The notes beneath the pieces are model-generated. The model ran no database searches and was not told the DNA's origin. It worked only from the letters and a program-made list of their open reading frames with translations. From PVC group bacterium (GTDB lineage: Bacteria > GCA-001730085 > JADFSZ01), in NCBI GenBank assembly GCA_022560555.1, contig JADFSZ010000052.1, positions 1 through 9,727 of the forward strand: a stretch of 9,727 nucleotides of DNA, in the 5' to 3' direction. Shown piece by piece: positions 1-5,878 of this stretch (its first letter is position 1; each line of letters opens with the position of its first letter). A program made the position numbers and the translations under genes.

Positions 1-173
1 GAGCTTGCAAGGTTCCAGGATCGGGGCGAAGGGCTGACCCTATTCTACTAATTCCTATTAACCAGAAGAGGAAACAATTTCAACTTTTTGGCTTTTTGGA
101 CTACGTCCCCTAAAACAATTATAGTCATACAATGTTCACAGTAGAAATGGATTTTAGCTCTAATATTTTATAT
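1..173. other. Uncharacterised left flank, no gene supported
   Basis: The first 50 or so bases are clearly GC-richer than the AT-rich DNA that follows. Short open frames run in from the left edge: plus-frame 1 stops at base 51 and plus-frame 3 stops at about base 111. Neither gives a recognisable protein end. Bases 33-42 contain a small GGG-CTGA-CCC dyad. No tRNA, terminator or L27 (rpmA) coding sequence is visible here on either strand. It could be the end of a neighbouring gene or of a repeat that continues outside the window. Confidence 0.3.
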
Positions 174-557
174 TCAGAAGAAGATTAATCTCACAATGAG
201 ATACCCCATCCCTGCACTTATCCCACCGAGTAAAATCCCTTTCAATATCTCTTTTTTATCTCGTTTAAGATAAAACAATGAAATAATTAAACTAATATAA
301 ACAAGAAACGCAAAAATGGCGAAGAGAAGACGACTATAATAAAGAGATGTAAATCCAAGTAATATAAATCCTATCCCTGCTCGCAAATCTCCTCTAAAAA
401 TAGTCTTTAAAATAAAAAATATAATGGAACTTATAATAAACTGCATCGGATAATAGACCGTTATTACAGAAATCCTTGCAATAGTGATAACCAGGAATGG
501 AATACTACCAAATGCTATCAAATCTCTTGCACATTCACTAAGCCATTGCTTTTTCAT
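174..557 (-). CDS. Small multi-pass membrane protein of unknown function
   Basis: This 127-residue protein is strongly hydrophobic, with probable membrane segments near residues 14-33, 34-53, 60-74, 76-97 and 106-126. Short basic or charged connectors lie between them (RGDLRAG near 55-61 and KRDKKE near 98-103). I recognise no family. The start ATG (557-555) has only a weak ribosome binding site (GAGACTGG just upstream). Codons are AT-rich, with many ATA, AGA, TTA and AGT, unlike the pil and rng genes to the right, which hints at a separate origin. It is the only gene left of the transposase and shares the minus orientation of the core genes, but the insertion element separates it from them. 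The long open frame and periodic hydrophobicity make it likely to be real; its function cannot be stated. Confidence 0.6.
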   Translation of the reverse strand: MKKQWLSECARDLIAFGSIPFLVITIARISVITVYYPMQFIISSIIFFILKTIFRGDLRAGIGFILLGFTSLYYSRLLFAIFAFLVYISLIISLFYLKRDKKEILKGILLGGISAGMGYLIVRLIFF

Positions 558-662
558 ATTACCAGTCTCTGTTAAAAAAACACTTCTAAAAAATTATTTG
601 TTTTGTAAGCAAAATTTTTGTTTAACCTACGTATTATTAATGCTTTGCGTTTGTTTATTTTG

Positions 663-691
663 TTGAAATTAACCCAAGCTCCTGTTAAAAT
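663..691 (+). promoter_or_regulatory. Sigma70-like promoter for the transposase
   Basis: A -35 box TTGAAA (663-668) and a -10 box TAAAAT (686-691) are separated by exactly 17 nt, each one mismatch from consensus. The TG at 683-684 one base before the -10 box gives an extended -10. Transcription would begin near 698 and run into the transposase gene after a leader of about 39 nt that contains the AAAGGAG ribosome binding site. It is read from sequence only and has not been tested. Confidence 0.55.
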
Positions 692-736
692 TGGTGTTGC
701 AAAGGCACTCAAATTCTAACAAAGGAGCTAAGGTCA

Positions 737-2026
737 ATGGGTATCTTCCAAGCCAATATCAAAATCCTCAACACCTTCCTTAATCACTTCAAAGCCGTCT
801 TCTCTCAAAAACAATTCGCCGTCTTAACTCTTTTGTTCTATTCCCTCTTCAAAGATTATAAACGCTGTTCCATCCAGTCTCTCGCTCATCAAGCGAACAC
901 CGACTACCAACAATTTCAGTACTTCATCTCTGAAGCCAAATGGTCTGTCGATGATCTCTCCGCCGCTCGCCTTAAACTTCTTCAAGCCCAAAAATCAACA
1001 GCCTCCTCTCAAAACGGCATCCTCATTATTGATGATTGCGGCAACCCTAAACCTTTTTCCAAACACACCGAAGGGGCCCAATATCAACACTGTGGCTGTC
1101 TCGGCCGTCAAGAAATCTGTAACGTCTTTGTTGCCTCCTGCTTTGCTTCCAAAAATAAATACTTCCCTGTAAACCTTAAATTCTATAAACCTGCTTCAGA
1201 GTTCCGTTGGGGAAAAGAGGATCCTGACTTTAAATCCAAAATCCAACTCGCCCACAACCTCATCCTTGAAGCCCAAAACACCCACATCTCTTTCGACACG
1301 ATCCTCTTGGACTCTTGGTATGCTGCGAAAGAACTCCTGAATCTTACGGACTCTCTTAACAAAACTTTTATCACGGAACTTAAAGATACTCGCAAACTCT
1401 TCTTTTACCATCCCGGACTTAAAAAGCATCTTATGCTGCAGGTCGGCGAGATCGTTACACTCGTCAAAAAGTTCTACCCACACAAAGTCAAACCTGTTCA
1501 CCTTAAGAACCGTGATGGTGTATCTCTCCGCCACTGGACTTATTCCTTCAAGTCCACATTGAACGATTGCCCTATCCCTGTCAAAGTCGTCATCATGTTC
1601 GGCAAATGGAATAAAAAGGATAAGCCTTCCCACCATGTCTTTATTACCAATAACACCAGCATCTCTGCTTATTCCATCATTTCAACCTATATGCGCCGTT
1701 GGTGCATCGAGCAAGTCTTTCGTGAACTCAAAGACTCTTTCGCTCTGGATCAGTACCAAGTCCGTTCCAAAACTTCCATCGAGCGCTACTGGCATCTTTG
1801 CCTGCTTGCATGGACATGCTTGTACTGGATCAAACAGAATGCCTATCTTTCAAAGATCATTACGGACTCACAGTCCCTCAAAACCTTTAACGATTTTAAA
1901 CTCGCGATCGCTTCCTTGATCGACTATGCCTCTGTGACCGTGTTATCACGCTCGCAAAAGATGAGAAATCACTGCTTCCGCGTGAAATCTAAACGCTTTA
2001 TCAACTCCTGTGCCAAAGTCGCTTAG
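737..2026 (+). CDS. IS4-superfamily (IS701-like) DDE transposase
   Basis: This 429-residue transposase carries out DDE-type cut-and-paste transposition of the element that encodes it. The first catalytic Asp is in LIIDDCGNPK (D99/D100), which resembles the IDD-x-x-x-PK block of IS701/DDE_5 proteins, followed by a CGCLGRQE stretch (119-126). The second Asp is in LLDSWYAAKE (D192). The third residue is Glu in the C-terminal YMRRWCIEQVFRELK block, which fits the IS4 signature Y-(2)-R-(3)-E-(6)-K exactly (Y318, R321, E325, K332). Length and motif spacing look complete, with no stop or frameshift, so it may be active. The start ATG has a strong AAAGGAG site (721-727) with 9 nt spacing. Codons favour C-ending pyrimidines (ATC, CTC, TTC, CAC), unlike the neighbours, as expected for a mobile gene. 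It is convergent with rplU. The superfamily is secure; the IS701 assignment is from memory of the family motifs. Confidence 0.9.
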   Translation: MGIFQANIKILNTFLNHFKAVFSQKQFAVLTLLFYSLFKDYKRCSIQSLAHQANTDYQQFQYFISEAKWSVDDLSAARLKLLQAQKSTASSQNGILIIDDCGNPKPFSKHTEGAQYQHCGCLGRQEICNVFVASCFASKNKYFPVNLKFYKPASEFRWGKEDPDFKSKIQLAHNLILEAQNTHISFDTILLDSWYAAKELLNLTDSLNKTFITELKDTRKLFFYHPGLKKHLMLQVGEIVTLVKKFYPHKVKPVHLKNRDGVSLRHWTYSFKSTLNDCPIPVKVVIMFGKWNKKDKPSHHVFITNNTSISAYSIISTYMRRWCIEQVFRELKDSFALDQYQVRSKTSIERYWHLCLLAWTCLYWIKQNAYLSKIITDSQSLKTFNDFKLAIASLIDYASVTVLSRSQKMRNHCFRVKSKRFINSCAKVA

Positions 2027-2073
2027 AATTTTTAACAAAGTTCTGATGTCAAATTTAAACATATTGTGCTTTG

Positions 2074-2087
2074 TTTGTCATTTGTCA
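2074..2087. repeat. Tandem 7-bp repeat TTTGTCA x2
   Basis: Two perfect back-to-back copies of TTTGTCA (2074-2080 and 2081-2087), followed by a partial TTT, sit just before the hairpin at 2091-2106 in the gap between the transposase and rplU. No function is evident. Confidence 0.5.
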
Positions 2088-2090
2088 TTT

Positions 2091-2106
2091 CTTCGCGTAA
2101 GCGAAG
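2091..2106. terminator. Small hairpin between convergent transposase and rplU, possible weak terminator
   Basis: CTTCGC-GTAA-GCGAAG forms a perfect 6-bp stem with a 4-nt loop. On the plus strand it is followed by a pyrimidine-rich stretch (TCCTTTCTC), so it might weakly end the transposase transcript. On the minus strand the following bases are A-rich, so it does not look like an intrinsic terminator for rplU. It is the only compact stem-loop in this gap apart from the AT palindrome. Confidence 0.35.
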
Positions 2107-2120
2107 TCCTTTCTCATTTC

Positions 2121-2140
2121 AAAATTTGATATCAAATTTT
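2121..2140. repeat. 20-bp perfect AT palindrome overlapping the rplU stop
   Basis: The ten bases AAAATTTGAT are followed at once by their exact reverse complement, ATCAAATTTT. The symmetry ends at C2120/T2141. The rplU stop codon (TGA, 2134-2132) lies inside it. A palindrome with no loop suits a dimeric protein site or a target/attachment site better than an RNA terminator, but no use is demonstrated. Confidence 0.5.
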
Positions 2141-2443
2141 TATCTTATCCACTCTTACCGCCGTAAATTGTTGGCGATGGCCTCTTTTCCGACGATAATT
2201 CTTACGTCTTTTATATTTATAAACAATGATCTTTTTGCTTTTGCCCTCTTCGATGACTGTGCATGAGACAACAGCATCTTTCAGTATGGGTTGACCCACA
2301 TGGGTAACTTTGCCGTCTGAGAACAGAAGAACATCCTTAAACTCCACTTTTTTCTTATCCGTCTTTTTGAGTTTTTCAATGCGAATGATGTCCCCTACAG
2401 TTGCCTTAACTTGCTTGCCGCCTGTTTTAATAATTGCGTACAT
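2132..2443 (-). CDS. rplU: Large-subunit ribosomal protein L21
   Basis: A 103-residue protein with the full-length L21 pattern: MYAIIKTGGKQ at the start, the central FKDVLLFSDG strand, and the basic block with YKRRKNYRRKRGHRQ followed by FTAV near residues 77-95. L21 binds 23S rRNA in the 50S subunit. The ATG (2443-2441) has a strong GAGGAAGGGG site (2460-2451) 7 nt away, and only 22 nt separate it from the upstream rng stop, so the two are very likely co-transcribed. In many bacteria rplU is followed by rpmA (L27) and often obg; here neither follows within the window. Instead the gene ends in an AT palindrome beside a convergent transposase. The protein itself appears intact. Confidence 0.97.
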   Translation of the reverse strand: MYAIIKTGGKQVKATVGDIIRIEKLKKTDKKKVEFKDVLLFSDGKVTHVGQPILKDAVVSCTVIEEGKSKKIIVYKYKRRKNYRRKRGHRQQFTAVRVDKIKI

Positions 2444-2465
2444 AATGTTGCCCCTTCCTCAAATA

Positions 2466-3998
2466 TTATTTCTTTCCTTTTTCATGATACTGATAGGTAA
2501 CCTCATCCAGCCTAAGGTCCTTATTCCCTCTGATATCCACTTCCTTTTTAAATCGATGACATATTTGACTGATTTCCCGCTCAAAATTTTTCATAATAAA
2601 TCTTTTGCTCTCAGGGTTCAGAGCTAACTGCACTTTAAGTATTTTTCGATTACTAAAGGCTTTTCGAATACCGCGTATCACATCCAGGCCGAGGGACTGA
2701 CCCGACTTCACAGTTCCTTCTCCCGCGCAATAAGGACATCCCTGAAAAGCGACAGACGTCAGAGATTTACTCGCCCGTTGACGAGACATTTCGATAAGTC
2801 CCAGCTTGGAGATTTGGTAAATTTTTGTTTTAGCTTTGTCCCTTTTGAGACATCGATCCAAACGATCATAAACCAGAAGACGGTTTTTCCTCTTTTCCAT
2901 ATCAATAAAATCAATAATAATAATACCGCCTAGGTTTCTCAAACGCAGTTGCCGTGGAATTTCTTCCGCGGATTCAAGATTCGTCTCAAGCACGGTTTCC
3001 TCTAATTTATCACTAGCTCCTTTGTATCGGCCCGTATTGACATCGATGGAAAGAAGGGCTTCGGTTTGCTCGATCACAATGTAGCCTCCGGATTTTAACC
3101 AGACTTTTCGGCGGTAGAGCTTGTCGATTTCTTTCTCAATTTTAGCTTCCTCAAATAAAGAAACCCCCTTTTTATGATAGACAAGTTTTGTCTTAAGTTC
3201 TTTCCCGTAATTCGAGAGGAACTCCTTCACCATGCGATAGTGCTCACGGGACTCGACAAATATCTGTTTGACATCTTCGTTCAGCGTATCTCTAAGCACT
3301 CTTACCAGCAAATTACTCTCGCTATGCAGCAAGTACGGTGAAGGGCTTTTTTCAATCTCTTTATGGATCAACATCCAAACACGTTCCAGATACTTGAGGT
3401 CCCTTTCAAAGTCCTTGTTTGATTTTCCCTCACCTACGGTTCGGGCAATGAGCCCGCAATCATTTTTTGATTTTAGGTTTTTTACAATTTCCCTTAGTCG
3501 TTTTTTTTCATTTCGGTCCGTGATCTTTCGAGAAACACCTCGATGGCGGATATTCGGCATATAAACCATGTACCGCCCTGCAATACTAATGTAGCTTGTG
3601 AGTCGCGGTCCTTTGGTCCCGATCGGATCCTTCGTGACCTGAACAACGATTTCGTCCCCTTCTTTCAACAACGTTTTGATATTTTGATTTGACGAATGAT
3701 TCTTTCGTTTGGTACGACTATGCTCGAGGACATCATTCAGTTCTTCATCACTGATGTCCTGTCTTCCCTCTGATGGGATGACTTCATCCACATACAAAAA
3801 CCCGTTTTTTCCGATGCCAATATCTACAAAAGCGGCTTGAATTCCCGGGACGATCGACATGACCTTGCCCTTGTAAATATTCCCTGTGCAATGATTCACA
3901 TCCGGCCGTTCAACAAAAAGATCATCCAACTTTTGATTCACAAGGCGGGCAACTCGGATCTCATTTTCTCCGCCGTCAATATAAATGGCTTCACTCAT
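2466..3998 (-). CDS. rng: Ribonuclease G (RNase E/G family endoribonuclease)
   Basis: A single-strand-specific endoribonuclease for rRNA maturation and mRNA decay, acting in the cytoplasm. From the chosen ATG it has 510 residues, close to RNase G (about 490) and without the long C-terminal degradosome scaffold of RNase E. An S1 RNA-binding domain lies near residues 37-125, holding VPGIQAAFVDIG and a charged insertion near 80-108. The catalytic core contains LLSIDVNTGRYKG (D319 and N321) and GGIIIIDFIDM (D363), the conserved magnesium-binding acidic residues of the family. CPYC (421-424) is the zinc-link used for dimer and tetramer assembly. I prefer ATG 3998 because AAAGGA lies just upstream, although only 3 nt away. 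A TTG at 4013 would add five residues but has no ribosome binding site. It has its own promoter and leads into rplU, an arrangement seen in other bacteria. Confidence 0.95.
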   Translation of the reverse strand: MSEAIYIDGGENEIRVARLVNQKLDDLFVERPDVNHCTGNIYKGKVMSIVPGIQAAFVDIGIGKNGFLYVDEVIPSEGRQDISDEELNDVLEHSRTKRKNHSSNQNIKTLLKEGDEIVVQVTKDPIGTKGPRLTSYISIAGRYMVYMPNIRHRGVSRKITDRNEKKRLREIVKNLKSKNDCGLIARTVGEGKSNKDFERDLKYLERVWMLIHKEIEKSPSPYLLHSESNLLVRVLRDTLNEDVKQIFVESREHYRMVKEFLSNYGKELKTKLVYHKKGVSLFEEAKIEKEIDKLYRRKVWLKSGGYIVIEQTEALLSIDVNTGRYKGASDKLEETVLETNLESAEEIPRQLRLRNLGGIIIIDFIDMEKRKNRLLVYDRLDRCLKRDKAKTKIYQISKLGLIEMSRQRASKSLTSVAFQGCPYCAGEGTVKSGQSLGLDVIRGIRKAFSNRKILKVQLALNPESKRFIMKNFEREISQICHRFKKEVDIRGNKDLRLDEVTYQYHEKGKK

Positions 3999-4090
3999 AA
4001 ATCCTTTACCCAAAAAGCTTTATATTAGTTTTATATATATAAGCGCGAAAAAGTGCGCCCAATAAGCACTAAAAATGGAACACTCTAGAG
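3999..4090 (-). promoter_or_regulatory. Long 5' leader of the rng-rplU transcript
   Basis: If transcription starts about 7 nt beyond the -10 box at 4101-4096, the message carries an untranslated leader of roughly 90 nt before the rng ATG. It contains a potential AGTGC...GCACT stem (about 4050-4070) and GCGC...GCGC pairing in the same stretch, then a run of alternating AT (TATATATATAA) near 4030. A second, weaker promoter-like pair (TTGGGC, 17 nt, TATATA) also lies in this segment. E. coli RNase E controls its own mRNA through its 5' leader; a similar role here is only a suggestion. Confidence 0.3.
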
Positions 4091-4095
4091 ACACC

Positions 4096-4123
4096 AATAT
4101 AGCCATAAGTCGTTTATTGTCAA
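4096..4123 (-). promoter_or_regulatory. Sigma70-like promoter for rng-rplU
   Basis: On the minus strand a perfect -35 box TTGACA (4123-4118) and a -10 box TATATT (4101-4096, five of six consensus) are separated by 16 nt. It lies in the 235-nt gap between the pilQ stop and the rng start, so rng-rplU can be transcribed independently of the pil operon. I see no convincing intrinsic terminator between pilQ and this promoter; a weak CACC/GGTG dyad followed by a T-rich tract (about 4226-4205) is the only candidate. Confidence 0.6.
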
Positions 4124-4233
4124 GTTTTTTTTGAGTGATAGAACCTAAGGGGTGGGAACCAACGATCAAGAAGAAAAGAGGATGCGAGAGAATCAAACCG
4201 CCAAAAAGAAGAAATCACCGGCGGGAGGTGCTT

Positions 4234-5853
4234 TTAGCTCTTACGAGCACGTCTTTTTTTGGATTTTGCCCTTTTCTTTTTTTCCTTTTCACCCTTGTTA
4301 CTACGCTCTTTTTCGAGTTCCCTAAGGGTTCGAGGGAGGAATAGTTTACGGGCCTCAGCTTCCGTGCGGGATGCTCTGGCTATGCTCGGCGTTAAAAATA
4401 TAAGAAGCTCTTTCGCATCTTCCCGTTTGGTTGTCTTTTTAAATAAATATCCCAAGACAGGAATATCTCCAAGGAGGGGAACCTTACTCTCAAAATCAAC
4501 GGTTGTTCTTGAAATCAAACCGCCGATCAGCAATGTGTGCCCGTTCGGCACGATAACTTCCGTGGTAGCTTCACGGACCGTAAAAATCGGGATTTCCGCC
4601 GTAGACCCGCCGCTCGGGAACGTCGCGGTTCCAATATTTTCCCGTACTCGGGGATGCACTTTCAATGTAATAAATTCATCCCTATTAATCTGCGGTGTCA
4701 CCTCGAGTTCGACTCCGGATTCTTCATACGTAAACCCTGTAATCTCCCATGCCCCGGTGTCGGAATTAAATGAATAAGCCGGAACAGGATCCTGACGTCC
4801 GACTATGATGCTTGCGGTTTTATTATCCAGGGTTGTTATTGTCGGATTGGACAAAATTCTTGACCCTGTATTTGTTTTAAGGATTTCCAATGTCGCGGCA
4901 AAATCTGATGCATCCAACGTGCCGAACGCAAACCCTCCGAATGCATTCGTTGTCGTAGTCGTGCTCGCGGGCATGCGCGAGGTTCCACCCCCTTCATTTG
5001 TGGCAAACGCCGGCGCGGAGGCGGCCGGATCCCCTTTAGGAATCCAGCTCCAATTCAAACCCGTATTTGGGAAAGGGAATGTCCAAGGCACTTTCGTACC
5101 ACTCACCGTAGCTTTAAGTGTCCAGTCAATACCGAGGTTTTTATCATCATCTACTGTTGTCTCAATCAGCTTTGTCTCAATGACCACCTGTTTGGTTTCC
5201 GTATCTAATTGCTCTATAACGATCGCCAACCTCGAGAGACTTTCTGCCGTGTCACTGACAATAAGAACATTGCTTCTCGCGTCATATCGCATCGTTCCCC
5301 GATCAGATAACAGAGCGAGTATACCGCTGTTCGCATCCGTACCGCCGATCATTTCTCCGGCCGAGGCATAGACCAAAGGGAAAACCCGTGTCTTCAGACC
5401 TTCGACCTCTAACTTTTCCGGAGTCATGACACGATAAATATTTCCGTCTTTTTCGTAAACAAATCCGCCCGAACGGATAACCACATCAATAGCTTTTTCC
5501 CAAGGCACATCAATAAGGCGCATCGTTACTCGTCCCGCGACCTCTTGGTCAATCACAATATTCACTTTTCCTTTTATCGCGAGCAAATTCAAAACACCTT
5601 TGATCTCGGCATTTTGAAACTCCATTGTGATATTTCCGTCATTTACATTTCTTGAGGGGGGCTTTACAAGCGGAGCCGTTGTCGCAATCATTTCAGATGT
5701 CTTGATCCGCTGAAGAGCCTGCCCATCATTAGTTTCTCCCATGTTGTCATTCTCTTCAGCCCACGCAAAATCTGTCATTGCGAACAGCAACACAAAAGCT
5801 GTCCATACGCCAAACTTCATCCATAAACCGCGTTTTTCAGGCCTGTATCTCAT
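4234..5853 (-). CDS. pilQ: Type IV pilus secretin PilQ
   Basis: The outer-membrane secretin that forms the gated channel through which the pilus passes. It has 539 residues. A signal peptide has its hydrophobic core at about 13-29 and probable cleavage after AWA (30-32). An STN/N0 domain covers about 74-142 and an N1 domain about 150-222. The secretin domain (about 222-493) contains SRILSNPTI (331-339), IPIFTVREATTEV, GGLISR and the hallmark VPLLGDIPVLGYLF (458-471), ending in LLIFLTPSI. No AMIN domains precede N0, so it is shorter than the Pseudomonas-type PilQ (about 714) and closer to the compact HofQ plan. A Thr run lies at 298-302. The last 27 residues contain 15 Lys/Arg, an unusual basic tail. 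GAAGGAGA (5870-5863) with 9 nt spacing fixes the start. It is the last gene of pilMNOPQ. Confidence 0.95.
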   Translation of the reverse strand: MRYRPEKRGLWMKFGVWTAFVLLFAMTDFAWAEENDNMGETNDGQALQRIKTSEMIATTAPLVKPPSRNVNDGNITMEFQNAEIKGVLNLLAIKGKVNIVIDQEVAGRVTMRLIDVPWEKAIDVVIRSGGFVYEKDGNIYRVMTPEKLEVEGLKTRVFPLVYASAGEMIGGTDANSGILALLSDRGTMRYDARSNVLIVSDTAESLSRLAIVIEQLDTETKQVVIETKLIETTVDDDKNLGIDWTLKATVSGTKVPWTFPFPNTGLNWSWIPKGDPAASAPAFATNEGGGTSRMPASTTTTTNAFGGFAFGTLDASDFAATLEILKTNTGSRILSNPTITTLDNKTASIIVGRQDPVPAYSFNSDTGAWEITGFTYEESGVELEVTPQINRDEFITLKVHPRVRENIGTATFPSGGSTAEIPIFTVREATTEVIVPNGHTLLIGGLISRTTVDFESKVPLLGDIPVLGYLFKKTTKREDAKELLIFLTPSIARASRTEAEARKLFLPRTLRELEKERSNKGEKEKKKRAKSKKRRARKS

Positions 5854-5878
5854 AATAAGCTGTCTCCTTCGCGAAAAG

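Larger units (their letters stand above)
663..2043 (+). mobile_element. IS4-superfamily (IS701-like) insertion sequence, ends not resolved
   Basis: The element is inferred from one complete transposase gene with its own promoter, lying against the orientation of its neighbours between AT-rich flanks. The limits given are a minimum guess. The only inverted match I can find close to both ends is a short TGTTAAAA(A)TT (683-692 against the reverse complement of 2027-2037), too short and AT-rich to be trusted as terminal repeats. No clean target-site duplication was found. IS701-type elements are usually around 1.4 kb with one long orf, which agrees with this span. It sits immediately beyond the 3' end of rplU. 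Confidence 0.5.
2044..2139. repeat. Imperfect direct repeat, one copy over the rplU stop codon
   Basis: TGATGTCAAATTT at 2044-2056 and TGATATCAAATTT at 2127-2139 differ at one of 13 positions, and the similarity continues more weakly on the low-coordinate side of both copies. They are 83 bp apart. On the minus strand the right copy includes the last codons and TGA stop of rplU. The repeat could mark a local duplication made when mobile DNA entered, or it could be an AT-rich coincidence. Confidence 0.4.

Noticed and set aside
1196-1636. 146-codon minus-strand frame inside the transposase
   Set aside because: Antisense to a transposase with all catalytic motifs intact; it reads as a shadow frame.
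683-2037. TGTTAAAA(A)TT inverted match flanking the transposase as terminal inverted repeats
   Set aside because: Only about 10 AT-rich bases match and the similarity does not extend outward; no target duplication flanks it, so it cannot define the ends.
641-2074. TGCTTTG at 641-647 and 2068-2074 as a 7-bp target-site duplication
   Set aside because: The sequences just inside the two copies do not form inverted repeats, and a shared 7-mer in AT-rich DNA is easily chance.
4259-4777. 172-codon plus-strand frame antisense to the pilQ 3' end
   Set aside because: Low-complexity Phe/Ser/Leu start mirrors the Lys/Glu-rich PilQ tail; no independent support.
4805-5371. 188-codon open frame on the plus strand inside pilQ
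   Set aside because: It lies fully antisense to the clearly recognisable secretin gene, has no family features or ribosome binding site, and is a long frame produced by the codon pattern of pilQ.
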